Shown here: positions 50,429 through 59,087 of the stretch, one piece after another
How positions within the stretch are numbered: the first letter of the stretch is position 1
Layout: each line of letters starts with the position of its first letter
Assembly: GCF_900220975.1 (NCBI RefSeq)
Contig: NZ_OBQD01000007.1
Location: forward strand, 186,001 to 250,000
Source: Rhizobium subbaraonis
GTDB lineage: Bacteria > Pseudomonadota > Alphaproteobacteria > Rhizobiales > Rhizobiaceae
Reading direction: 5' to 3'
Length of the DNA stretch: 64,000 nt
Notes under the pieces: generated by a model
Seen by the model: the letters and a program-made list of their open reading frames with translations, nothing else
What the model was told of the DNA's origin: nothing
Database searches by the model: none
Program-made: the position numbers and the translations under genes

Positions 50429-52615
50429 ATGCCACTGACCTCCTCGCCGATACGCCGCACGATCGTCCTTGCGCTTGCCGGAACCTCCCTCCTGACCCTC
50501 TCCCTTTCGGCGCGTGCGCAGGACCAGGCTGCCGCGGCATCCACCGAAGGCACGACGACGCTGGAGGAGATCGTCATCGACGGCGGCAGTGGCGGCGTGA
50601 TCACGGCAGATGGCTACGTCGGCAAGAGCAGCGCGACCGGCGCCAAGGTCGACACGCCCTTCCTCCAGACCCCGCAGTCGGTGTCGTCGGTCACCAAGGC
50701 GCAGCTGGAAGACCGAAACCCGCAGAACCTCATCGACACGGTCGCCTATACCCCGGGTGTCCGCGTCAATGCCTACGGCTTCGATCCGCGCTTTGATTCC
50801 TTCTCCGTCCGCGGCTTCGATGTCCTCTACACGGGCGTCTTCCGCGACAACCTGCGCCAGCCCGGCGCCAGTTCCTCGGTCTTCAAGACCGAGCCCTACG
50901 GCCTGGAGGGCGTCTCGATCCTGCGCGGCCCCTCGTCCGCCCTTTACGGCGCGACCGGTGCCGGCGGCCTTTTCAACCTTGTCACCAAGCGCCCGACGGA
51001 AGAAACGCTACGCGAGGTGCAGCTTCAGTACGGCAGCCACGATCGCTTCCAAGGCCAGTTCGACTTTTCGGGTGCCGTGAACGACACCGATCCGTTCTAC
51101 TATCGCCTCACCGGACTGGCGCGCAATTCCGATACGGAGCAGGTCGGCGTTCCCGACGACCGGATCTACATCGCCCCCGCCTTTACCTGGCAGCCCGACG
51201 ACGACACCCGCCTGACGGTTCTGGGCGAATACTCCCGCACCAAGACCGGCGGCACGGCGGCCTATTACTACGACTCCACGGCCGGCAAGGTGACGGACTT
51301 CTTCTCCGGCAACCCCGCCTTCAACGATTCCGTGCAGAACCAGGGCCGCATCGGCTACGAATTCGAGCATCGCTTCAACGAGACCTTCACATTCCGCCAG
51401 AACGTGCGCGCCTCGACGCTGAATATCGATGCCGACTGGGCCTTCGCCTATGCCCCGAACGCCATCGATCCGACGCTGATCGATCGCAGCGCTGGCACCT
51501 TCGATGAACGCCTGTCGGCCATCGTCATCGACAACCAGCTCGTCTCCGAGTTCGAGACCGGCGCCTTCGGTCATACGCTGCTGACCGGCGTCGACCTGAT
51601 GAAGCTGCGCTACCGCTCGCTGGGCGGCTACGGCGTTTCGCCGCCGCTCGACACCAACGACCCGGACCGCGGCGACCCCGTTGATCCGATCCCGTTCAGC
51701 GAGCGCGTGGATCAGGACCAGTGGCAGGTCGGCACATATGTTCAGGACCAGATCCGCTACAACGCCTGGACGCTGACGCTCGGCGGGCGCTATGACTGGG
51801 TTTCGACCGACACGGACTCGACCGATCTGCTGGGCGGCACCGTCACCACGCTCGACCAGAGCGACCGTGCCTTCTCCAAGCGCGTGGGCCTGACCTACGA
51901 ATTCGACTTCGGCCTGGCGCCCTACGCCAGCTATTCGACCGCCTTTGCGCCGAACGCGGGCTTCAACCAGGAAACCGACGCGCCGTTCAAGCCGACGGAA
52001 AGCGAACAGGAAGAAATCGGCGTCAAGTATCTGCTGCCCAACAGCAATACCATGCTTTCCGCGGCCCTGTTCAACATCGATCAGGATAACGGCCTGTACT
52101 ATACGGTCGTCGACCTGCCGACCGGCCCCGCCAACGTCCAGGTCCAGCGCGGCAAGCTTCGCTCGCGCGGCCTCGAGCTCGAGGCCAACACGAGCCTGGA
52201 CAACGGACTGTCGCTGACCGCCTCCTACACCTATACGGCAATGAAGATCATCGAGGGTCCGGAAGCGACGATCGACAACGACGTTTCCTCCGTTCCGCGC
52301 CACCAGGCAGCCCTGTGGGCCTTCTACACCATGCCGGAAGACACCGCGCTCGACGGCGTTGGCGTCGGCGGCGGCGCCCGCTTCATCGGCTCCAGCTACG
52401 GCAATGACGAGAACACGATGGAGAATGGCTCCCGCGTCCTGTTCGACGCAGCCCTGCGCTATGACTTCGGCGCCCTGGACAAGAAGATGGAAGGCCTGGC
52501 CCTGCAGGTCAACGCCACCAACATCTTCGACCGCCGCGATCCGGTCTGCTCGGCAGGCTTCTGCTACAAGGACCAGGGCCGCACGGTGATCGGCTCTCTC
52601 AAGTACACGTGGTGA
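50429..52615 (+). CDS. TonB-dependent siderophore receptor
   Basis: The 728-residue outer-membrane protein has a signal peptide ending near ARAQ (about residue 30) and a TonB-box-like EEIVIDG segment. A plug domain follows (about 65-180: TPFLQTPQSVSSVTKAQLEDR, ILRGPSSALYGATGAGGLFNLVTKRP), then a long beta-barrel ending in an aromatic residue (KYTW). The plug text matches ferrichrome/hydroxamate-type receptors (FhuA/FoxA-like group). It is followed at once by a FhuF-type reductase gene and a periplasmic binding protein gene and preceded by an iron box, so a ferric siderophore is the likely ligand. The exact siderophore cannot be read from sequence. Confidence 0.88.
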   Translation: MPLTSSPIRRTIVLALAGTSLLTLSLSARAQDQAAAASTEGTTTLEEIVIDGGSGGVITADGYVGKSSATGAKVDTPFLQTPQSVSSVTKAQLEDRNPQNLIDTVAYTPGVRVNAYGFDPRFDSFSVRGFDVLYTGVFRDNLRQPGASSSVFKTEPYGLEGVSILRGPSSALYGATGAGGLFNLVTKRPTEETLREVQLQYGSHDRFQGQFDFSGAVNDTDPFYYRLTGLARNSDTEQVGVPDDRIYIAPAFTWQPDDDTRLTVLGEYSRTKTGGTAAYYYDSTAGKVTDFFSGNPAFNDSVQNQGRIGYEFEHRFNETFTFRQNVRASTLNIDADWAFAYAPNAIDPTLIDRSAGTFDERLSAIVIDNQLVSEFETGAFGHTLLTGVDLMKLRYRSLGGYGVSPPLDTNDPDRGDPVDPIPFSERVDQDQWQVGTYVQDQIRYNAWTLTLGGRYDWVSTDTDSTDLLGGTVTTLDQSDRAFSKRVGLTYEFDFGLAPYASYSTAFAPNAGFNQETDAPFKPTESEQEEIGVKYLLPNSNTMLSAALFNIDQDNGLYYTVVDLPTGPANVQVQRGKLRSRGLELEANTSLDNGLSLTASYTYTAMKIIEGPEATIDNDVSSVPRHQAALWAFYTMPEDTALDGVGVGGGARFIGSSYGNDENTMENGSRVLFDAALRYDFGALDKKMEGLALQVNATNIFDRRDPVCSAGFCYKDQGRTVIGSLKYTW

Positions 52616-52619
52616 TCCA

Positions 52620-53375
52620 TTGAGCGCTGTCCCTCCCAGGACTGACGAGACCGTCTTCGGGCCGCAAGGCCTGAGGGCGGTCTTTGCCGGTGAGCATGCC
52701 TGGTGCGGCGAGAAGATGATGCTGTCTTCCGAGCTGGCAGACGGCATCCCCGTCCGCCAGTTCTTCGAGGGCGGCGCATTTGCCGACGGGCTCGAGACCT
52801 ATTCAAGGACGCACGGCGTGGATCGCCGTGCCGCCGCCTCGTTCTGGTCGCTGTACTATTTTTCGGCGCTCTCGATCCCTTATGTCGTCGCCCGCCGTGC
52901 CGAGCTCGCTCTCCCGATCGGCATCGACGAGATGACGATCGCGCTTGGGGACGACGGGCTGCCGCGGGCGTTCGGCCTGCCGCGTGTCGGCGACTGGTGC
53001 GAGATCGGCGCGCCGACGGATATCGCCATGCCTCTCGTGACCGGGCATCTGGGCGAAGTCATCGCCCGTTTGAAGCAGCACGCCGGCATCGCGCCCAAGC
53101 TTGGCTGGAACAATGCGGCCGTCTACATCGACTACGCGCTGAACAGCACCTCAACCGATCCCGCCGCCGGCCCGGATCCCTGGCCCGCTCGTGAATTGTT
53201 CGAAGAGGCCTGCCTGCCGGATGGGTCGCCCAACCCCTTCAAGGGTTGCCTGCGCCACGAGATGGAAGGGGAGCAGATCCACTGCCGCCGCAAGGTATGC
53301 TGTCTGCGCTACATGCTGCCCGGCATTCCAAGCTGCGGCGAACTCTGCGCGCTGCCTGCACAAAGGAAGCATTGA
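52620..53375 (+). CDS. fhuF: FhuF-type siderophore-iron reductase
   Basis: The protein of about 251 residues ends with the four-Cys [2Fe-2S] segment of FhuF (VCCLRYMLPGIPSCGELC), preceded by LGWNNAAVYIDYAL in the body. It reduces ferric iron in the cytoplasm and so frees it from the imported siderophore. The best start is the TTG at 52620, 5 bp after the receptor stop, though no strong ribosome site is visible; coupled translation is likely. A later Met pair is the alternative. The next gene starts 1 bp after its stop. Confidence 0.8.
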   Translation: MSAVPPRTDETVFGPQGLRAVFAGEHAWCGEKMMLSSELADGIPVRQFFEGGAFADGLETYSRTHGVDRRAAASFWSLYYFSALSIPYVVARRAELALPIGIDEMTIALGDDGLPRAFGLPRVGDWCEIGAPTDIAMPLVTGHLGEVIARLKQHAGIAPKLGWNNAAVYIDYALNSTSTDPAAGPDPWPARELFEEACLPDGSPNPFKGCLRHEMEGEQIHCRRKVCCLRYMLPGIPSCGELCALPAQRKH

Positions 53376-53376
53376 C

Positions 53377-54480
53377 GTGCTGCGAATTGCCACCCTCCTC
53401 CTCTTCCTTGTGTTGCTGCCGGTCCATGCCAGCCTGGCGGACGAACGCTGGCCGTTGACGGTGACCGACGCGCTGGGACGCGAGGTCACTATCCCCGAGA
53501 AACCAAAGGCGGTTCTGCTCGGCAGCGGCTTCAACCTGATCGCGCTGTCCCTGATCCATCCCGATCCCGTCAACCTGCTTGCCGGCTGGGCCGGCGACAT
53601 GAAGGGCGACAATCCCGCCATCTACGAGAGCTTCCGCCGGAAGTTCCCTGAGATCGACGATGTGCCGTTGATCGGCGACGGCACCGGCAATTTTTCCTTT
53701 GAGGCCATACTGTCGCTGAACGCGGATCTGGCAATCCTCGCCAACTGGCAGGCCGACACCGAGCTTGGGAAACAGGCGATACAGTATCTCGAACAGATCG
53801 ACGTCCCCGTCGTCGTCGTCGATTTCAACAGCGATGCGCTGAAGAACACCCCCGACAACATGCGTCTCCTCGGCCGCATTTTCGAGCGCGACGAGCAGGC
53901 GGAAGCATTTGCCCGCTTCTATGAGGATAGGGTGAAGTTGATCCGCGACCGTGTCGCCGCCCATCCGGAACCCGGCCCGACCGTGCTGATGGATGCCTTT
54001 CCCAACGACCAGACCTGCTGCTATGCCTATGGTACCGGAGGCCTGGGGGAATTTATCGGCATCACCGGTAGCCGCAATATCGCCTCCGACCTCCCCCGCC
54101 AGGGCGGCGTGGTCAGCATCGAATACATCATCGCTGCCGATCCGCAGGCCTATATCGCCACGGCCTCGCCGGGCGGTACCTACAGCGCATTCTCCGTCGG
54201 TCCGGGCGTTCTTCCAGACGAAGCGCGGCAGACGCTGAAGAGCGCGACCGAGCGGCCGGTGCTCGCCGACCTTTCGGCAATCCGGAACGGCCGCGTCTAC
54301 GGGCTCTGGAACTTCTTCAACGCCGTCCCCCTGAACATCCTTGCCGCCGAGGCCTTCGCCCACTGGCTGCGCCCCGATCTCTTTGCCGACATCGATCCGG
54401 AAAAGAGCCTCGCAGAGATCAACGCCCGCTTCGCCGCCGTCCCTTTCGAAGGCGCCTACTGGATCAGCCTGAAGGAGTGA
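53377..54480 (+). CDS. ABC iron-siderophore substrate-binding protein
   Basis: The 367-residue periplasmic protein starts at GTG 53377 with AAGGAAG upstream. It has a Sec signal (residues 1-21, ending SLA), then the type III binding-protein pattern of FecB/BtuF: LTVTDALGREVTIPEKPKAVLL, NADLAILANWQ, and VYGLWNFFNAVPLNILAAE. It should bind the ferric siderophore delivered by the receptor. No FecCD-type permease or ATPase gene is in the window, so it must use components encoded elsewhere. It is the last gene of a three-gene iron operon. Confidence 0.86.
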   Translation: MLRIATLLLFLVLLPVHASLADERWPLTVTDALGREVTIPEKPKAVLLGSGFNLIALSLIHPDPVNLLAGWAGDMKGDNPAIYESFRRKFPEIDDVPLIGDGTGNFSFEAILSLNADLAILANWQADTELGKQAIQYLEQIDVPVVVVDFNSDALKNTPDNMRLLGRIFERDEQAEAFARFYEDRVKLIRDRVAAHPEPGPTVLMDAFPNDQTCCYAYGTGGLGEFIGITGSRNIASDLPRQGGVVSIEYIIAADPQAYIATASPGGTYSAFSVGPGVLPDEARQTLKSATERPVLADLSAIRNGRVYGLWNFFNAVPLNILAAEAFAHWLRPDLFADIDPEKSLAEINARFAAVPFEGAYWISLKE

Positions 54481-54738
54481 GGGCTTCGCAGGTGGCGGGA
54501 AGGCGTGCCTCCCCTGCCACGGCCACCTCATCCGCGTGCCGGCACGGCGGCCCGGCGGAACGTGTCGCCTTCCCAACCCACCCCAGCTGCCACATCACGA
54601 TTGCGCGATCACATCCCCTGAAGCCCGCTTTACCGGCAATCTGCGCTCCTCCGCTCCTCCGCCATCCCCAATTGCATGATTGCAACGGTCTTTTGGCTTT
54701 GCGCGCGGCAGGCTATATGAAGGTTGGGGAGGATCTTG

Positions 54739-55260
54739 ATGATCTGGGCATTCGCAGTCGTCGCCGTCGCCGTTCTCTATCTCGCCGCGCGCTACAAGCG
54801 TTTCCAGAGCTGGGTCGAGCCTGTCCTCACCATCACGGTCGCGATCGGGCTCGCGAGTGCGGCCCTGATATGGCTGACGGACAGCCGCAGCGTCACGCCT
54901 GAACCGGTCGTCCCCCGCAATGCGGTCGCCCCAGAAGAGATCACGCTCTCCGATATGAAGTTCGCCGTCGGCCAGCCGGTCACGAGCTATCGCGTCACCG
55001 GCGTGATCACCAACAACAGCACCGCCACGCTCCAGTCGCTGCGGCTCAGCATTACCCTTGAGAATTGCCCCGGCGGCGTCTGCACACAGGTCGGCACGGA
55101 CGCCGGACTGGTCGTGGTACGCGTGCTCCCGGGTGAAAGCCAGCCCTTCACCACCTTCGCCGTCTTCACCGGTAGCGACCTGTTGCAAATCACCGACCCG
55201 AAGTGGACATGGGTCGTCAGCGACGTGCGCGCGCTGCCGCGTTCGATCCCGGCCCAGTAA
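54739..55260 (+). CDS. Two-helix membrane protein with FxLYD-like C-terminal domain
   Basis: The 173-residue product starts at ATG 54739 after GGGGAGGA; the frame five codons longer lacks a site. Two hydrophobic helices (about 2-18 and 30-50) precede a periplasmic or cytoplasmic beta domain with VTSYRVTGVITNNSTATLQSLRLSITLENC, which resembles FxLYD-type domains. It is a single gene convergent with the MttB-family gene. Function unknown. Confidence 0.7.
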   Translation: MIWAFAVVAVAVLYLAARYKRFQSWVEPVLTITVAIGLASAALIWLTDSRSVTPEPVVPRNAVAPEEITLSDMKFAVGQPVTSYRVTGVITNNSTATLQSLRLSITLENCPGGVCTQVGTDAGLVVVRVLPGESQPFTTFAVFTGSDLLQITDPKWTWVVSDVRALPRSIPAQ

Positions 55261-55303
55261 GCCGCTGCGACCGGGCCCCAACGTTCCGGCCCACCTGCGA
55301 TGC

Positions 55304-56848
55304 TCAGAAGTAGATGCGGAACTTCTCCCGTATCGCCCGGTCGATCTCAGGCTCGAACAGCGGCCCTCCCGCCTCGGCGAGGATCCGGTTCTTCCGCTCG
55401 ATCGCCTTGGCGACTAGGTCCGGCCTGCCGATCTCCGCCCATTCCTTCGGGCTCGTACGGTCGGCAACGGCCGGATAGACGTACTCCGTCTGCATCAGCG
55501 AAAGCGTCTGCGGATCGCCGAGATAATGGCCCGGACCGCCGAGGCAGACCGACCGCATCGTCTCCAGCGAAACCGTGTCCTCGGTGACGTCGATGCCGCG
55601 GATGCAACGCTGCACCTGACCGAGCAGGTCGTCGCCAAGCACCAGGCTTTCGAGGCAGAAGCCCAGCAGCGAGGCATGCATGCCGACCGCCTCGTAGACC
55701 ATGTTGAGCCCCGAGAGACCCGCCATGACATTCGAGATTGCCTGTTCCCAGCCGGCCTGCATGTCCGGCAGCTTGGCGTCGGCGATCCCCGCCGCAGCCC
55801 CGCCCGGCAGACCGTAGAACTGGTGCATCTGCGCGCAACCGGCCGTCAGAAGCGCCTGCTCGCCCGAGCCGCCCGACATTGCGCCCGTGCGCAGGTCCGA
55901 CACGAACGGCCAGGTGCCGAAGATCGCCGGATGGCCGGGCGCCATGGCGTTGACGTAGACGACGCCCGCCAGGCACTCGGCGACCGCCTGTACGATCGCG
56001 GTCGCCAGCGGTGCCGGCGCGGTCGCGCCCGCCTGCCCCGCCGAGAGCAGCAGGATCGGCATGCCGGCGCGAATGCAGGCCTCCATCGTGATGCAGCTCT
56101 CCTCGGCAAACTTCATCGGCGGCACGACGAAGCAGTTGGAGTTCGACACGAACGGCCGCGCCCGCCACCTGTCCTCCCCGCCCGCCATCATGTGGATGAG
56201 GTCGAAGCAACCGGCGACGTGGGAAGGGTCTGAGAAACTGGTGCCGACATGCTTGGAGGTGCCCGCGCAGCAGCCGTAGAGCGTGTTGATGTCCATCAGG
56301 AAATTGTCGGCCACGTCCCGGCAGACCATCGCCCGCTGGAAGAAGTGCACGTTGTCGAGGTGATGGACGAGCTGGGCGGCGTTATAGAGGTCCTTTGCGG
56401 TCGATTCGCGATACTCCCGCTTCTCGACGTCGACGATGTGCACCGCCGCCCCCGCCGTGCCGTAATAGACCCGCGTGCCGGTCAGTTCGAGGTCGTATTT
56501 CGGGTCCCGGCCGTAAAGGGTGATGCCGCGCGCGGCGAGCGCCAGCATGTCCTCGACCAGTGCGCGGGGGAATCGGATCCGCCCGTCCTCGCCGAGGATC
56601 GCGCCGGCGCCCGTCATGATGTCGATGCCGGACTTCGGCGCATTGGCCAGCCCGATGTTCTCTAGCGCATCGAGTGCCGCCTCATGGATCCGGCGCACGC
56701 CCGCCTCCGTCAACGGCCTGTACTGCCCGCCGGAAAGACCGGGCCGCACAGGGCGGACGTTCTCCGCCAGCGGTGCGGCCCGCATGGCGACGCGCGCGGC
56801 ACGGCCGCCGGCGCGCCGGGACGTCTGGGTTGCCTCGGTTATGCTCAT
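55304..56848 (-). CDS. MttB superfamily methyltransferase (non-pyrrolysine)
   Basis: The 514-residue product is a full MttB/trimethylamine-methyltransferase-family protein. It reads GGQYRPLTEAGVRRIHEAALDALENIG, then GITLYGRDPKYDLEL, then AGQAGATAPAPLATAIVQAVAECLAG, LPDMQAGWEQ and a late PGHYLGDPQTL. The frame is open with no in-frame amber codon, so it belongs to the pyrrolysine-free group whose known members demethylate quaternary amines (glycine betaine, proline betaine, carnitine) with a corrinoid protein. No corrinoid protein or second methyltransferase is seen nearby. The start at 56848 follows GGAGG. It lies with a GbcA-like and two DMGDH-like genes, so a betaine is the likely substrate. 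Confidence 0.85.
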   Translation of the reverse strand: MSITEATQTSRRAGGRAARVAMRAAPLAENVRPVRPGLSGGQYRPLTEAGVRRIHEAALDALENIGLANAPKSGIDIMTGAGAILGEDGRIRFPRALVEDMLALAARGITLYGRDPKYDLELTGTRVYYGTAGAAVHIVDVEKREYRESTAKDLYNAAQLVHHLDNVHFFQRAMVCRDVADNFLMDINTLYGCCAGTSKHVGTSFSDPSHVAGCFDLIHMMAGGEDRWRARPFVSNSNCFVVPPMKFAEESCITMEACIRAGMPILLLSAGQAGATAPAPLATAIVQAVAECLAGVVYVNAMAPGHPAIFGTWPFVSDLRTGAMSGGSGEQALLTAGCAQMHQFYGLPGGAAAGIADAKLPDMQAGWEQAISNVMAGLSGLNMVYEAVGMHASLLGFCLESLVLGDDLLGQVQRCIRGIDVTEDTVSLETMRSVCLGGPGHYLGDPQTLSLMQTEYVYPAVADRTSPKEWAEIGRPDLVAKAIERKNRILAEAGGPLFEPEIDRAIREKFRIYF

Positions 56849-57257
56849 TGCGCCCTCCACCTGCTGCCGCTTTGCGCGGATATTGACGCGCGAAAGCAGA
56901 TTCAGAACTTCAATTCCGCTGCATAGTCCCTTGAATTGATTCCATTCCATTCAACCCGACGTCCTCCAGAAACGCCGGCAAGGCAGCACGTTCCCGCTCG
57001 CACCTGCAGCGCTGCTTGGCGCGACCGACCCCACAAGCACCGTCCTGCCGGACCCGATCCGGCATCCAGCGCGCGCGAGTCCTTGCGCGCAAGAGGTGCA
57101 CCTTCTCATGCCGCTGACGCGGCGTAGCTGGACCCCGGATCTAGTCCGGGGTGACGGGCGTGGGTGGCCGCCCGGTATCCATCACAACTTGCCGCCGCGG
57201 CTTCGGCGACCGCCCTCAAGCACTGTATGCAACAGGAGCAGGCCCGCGCCTTTTCCC
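56849..57257. other. Intergenic region with a RIME-like repeat
   Basis: No gene is seen. It contains an AT-richer promoter-like stretch near 56880-56960 upstream of the MttB-family gene, a RIME-like repeat at 57042-57157 and about 100 bases of unremarkable sequence. Confidence 0.55.
57042..57157. repeat. RIME-like repeat, copy B
   Basis: The element starts GTCCTGCCGGACCCGATCCG, has a GCGCGAGTCCTTGCGCGC hairpin and ends AGTCCGGGGTGACGG after a GCTGGACCCCGG segment. It shares block order and sequence with the copy at 28653-28764. Confidence 0.72.
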
Positions 57258-58490
57258 TCACGCCCGGCTGATCTCGTCGAGATACCAGTCGATGTAGCGC
57301 AGCTCGTTCTGCTCCATCGGCGCGATCGGGCCGGGCTCGAAGTAGTGCGAGCGCACCCCGCGCGCGGTATGTTCGATGATCGCCTTGTCCTCGTCGGTGG
57401 TGACCCTCCACAGCCAGGTCAGCCGGTCGAGGTCATAGTCGCGCCCCGCCTCGGCCTTGCCGTCCACAAGCCAGATCAGTTCCATCTCGCAGGTCTCGGC
57501 CGTCTTCGGGATGAAGCGGTAGATCATGCCGTGGTCCGGATAGCAGACGAGGAAGGTGGTGCCGCCGAGGTGGATCGAGGTGACGCCGCCGTCGAAGTCG
57601 GCGAAGCGGCCCATCAGCGGCGCCACCGCCGCCCCGTCCTCGCTGCCGCTCTTCACCCCTTCGTAGAGTGCGTAGCGGAAGGCATGGATCGCCTCCTTGC
57701 CGTTCTCCGACGTCTGCCAGTGGTTGCCCGAGCCGACCTCGATGCCGAGTGCGCAGGTGCGCTGCTCCATCGCCTGGTTCATCGCCTCGATCATGTGCAG
57801 CGGCTGCTCCAGCGCATGGGTCTGAGAGTATTCCGGATGCGCCGGGCCGCAATGGTAGCACTCGACGTAGTTCTCGACCGCGAGCTTCCAGTTGGCATTG
57901 ATCGCATAGCTCTCCCGGTGTGCGACCCTGGCATTCGCCCAGCCATACTGGCCACAGGTCGCATGCAGGAGATGCTCGACCTCGGTGAAATCGAGCGGCA
58001 CAGGCGCGAACGAGATGAAGACGAGGCCCTCGACCACCCGCACATGCAGCTTCTTCAGCCCGTGGTCCTCGCGCCTGAACTCCTTCGGCATCAGCCGCGC
58101 GGCACGCAGCGCCCCGTCATTGGAATAGGTCCAGGCATGGTAGGGGCAGACGAACACCCGCGCATTTCCCTTGTCCTTGGTGCAGACTTCGGCGCCGCGA
58201 TGGCGGCAGACGTTCAGCAGCGCATGGATCGAACCGTCTGCATGCCGCGTCAGGATCACCTGCTCATCGGCGATGCGGAACAGCTCGAAATCGTTGGCGT
58301 TCGGAATGACGCTCTCGTGGGCGATGCAGTGCCAGTGCCGGCGGAAAACGCGCTCCAGGTCGCGCGCGTAGATGTCCTGGTCGTGGTAGAAGGCGCGCGC
58401 CAGGCCATGGCCCGGTCGGTGCTCCGCGACGAGGCGGTCGATCCGGTCGCCGGATGGCGCGTTGACGTCCTTGAGATCGGAAACGATCAC
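57258..58490 (-). CDS. Rieske non-heme iron oxygenase, GbcA-like
   Basis: The 410-residue oxygenase subunit has the Rieske [2Fe-2S] ligands Cys95-x-His97 and Cys115-x2-His118 (CRHRGA ... CPYHAWTYS) and the mononuclear iron pair His213 and His218 (ECYHCGPAHPEY). This pattern is the GbcA/stachydrine-demethylase group, which removes a methyl from a quaternary amine as formaldehyde using a separate ferredoxin reductase. No reductase gene (GbcB-like) is in the window. It lies between the MttB-family gene and the DMGDH-like genes on the same strand, so glycine betaine or another betaine is the likely substrate. Confidence 0.86.
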   Translation of the reverse strand: MIVSDLKDVNAPSGDRIDRLVAEHRPGHGLARAFYHDQDIYARDLERVFRRHWHCIAHESVIPNANDFELFRIADEQVILTRHADGSIHALLNVCRHRGAEVCTKDKGNARVFVCPYHAWTYSNDGALRAARLMPKEFRREDHGLKKLHVRVVEGLVFISFAPVPLDFTEVEHLLHATCGQYGWANARVAHRESYAINANWKLAVENYVECYHCGPAHPEYSQTHALEQPLHMIEAMNQAMEQRTCALGIEVGSGNHWQTSENGKEAIHAFRYALYEGVKSGSEDGAAVAPLMGRFADFDGGVTSIHLGGTTFLVCYPDHGMIYRFIPKTAETCEMELIWLVDGKAEAGRDYDLDRLTWLWRVTTDEDKAIIEHTARGVRSHYFEPGPIAPMEQNELRYIDWYLDEISRA

Positions 58491-58530
58491 CTGAAAGCTC
58501 CATGAAACGAGGGGAAAGAAACAAACACGG

Positions 58531-59007
58531 TCATTTTGCGGCCTGCTGGAAATAGGGTCGCGCCTTCAGGTGCAGCATCACCACCGGATAGGCCATCAGC
58601 AGCGCCCCGCCGAGGAAGGCGCAGAGGCCCGTTGCAAAATCGAGGTGCCCCTCGTCTGCCGCCTTCATGAAGATCGCCGTCCCGGCCGGCAGAAACAGCA
58701 CCACCGCGGTGGCGAGCCCCGGGGAGAAGCGCCCCTTGGTGCGGATCACCGGCAGGATGTGGAAGAACACGGCGTTGATCAGCATCAGTGCGGCAAAGAT
58801 CAGCGGGACCAGCGGCAGGGTGGGCGCCAGTTGCGCCTGGGCGACGCCAACCGCGATCACCACCGCATTGGTGACGTAGAAATCCGCCCACTCCACCGGC
58901 AGCCCGACGACGCTCCGCGCCCAGTTGCGCCAGTCGAACGTATGCTCCTCCATGACGTGGACGGCATAGGCCGCCATCGCCAGCCACGCGAGATCCTGCA
59001 AGCTCAT
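58531..59007 (-). CDS. HXXEE domain membrane protein
   Basis: The 158-residue protein has a His-x2-Glu-Glu motif (HVMEEH, residues 17-22) and about four hydrophobic helices (near 5-17, 45-65, 68-85, 100-118 and 125-145 with uncertain edges). It matches the HXXEE domain, an integral-membrane family of unknown activity. It lies 40 bp upstream of the Rieske gene and 80 bp downstream of the DMGDH-like gene on the same strand, so it is probably part of the betaine operon. Confidence 0.75.
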   Translation of the reverse strand: MSLQDLAWLAMAAYAVHVMEEHTFDWRNWARSVVGLPVEWADFYVTNAVVIAVGVAQAQLAPTLPLVPLIFAALMLINAVFFHILPVIRTKGRFSPGLATAVVLFLPAGTAIFMKAADEGHLDFATGLCAFLGGALLMAYPVVMLHLKARPYFQQAAK

Positions 59008-59087
59008 CGAAACCTCCAGTCAGCCCGCGTGCGGGCAGCAACCATCGTCGGGAAACATGCGTCTGCTGTCTTCGTCGTCGGTCGTCC

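Noticed and set aside
55304-56848. Pyrrolysine-containing trimethylamine methyltransferase
   Set aside because: No in-frame amber codon interrupts the gene and no pyl genes are nearby, so it is of the pyrrolysine-free MttB group.
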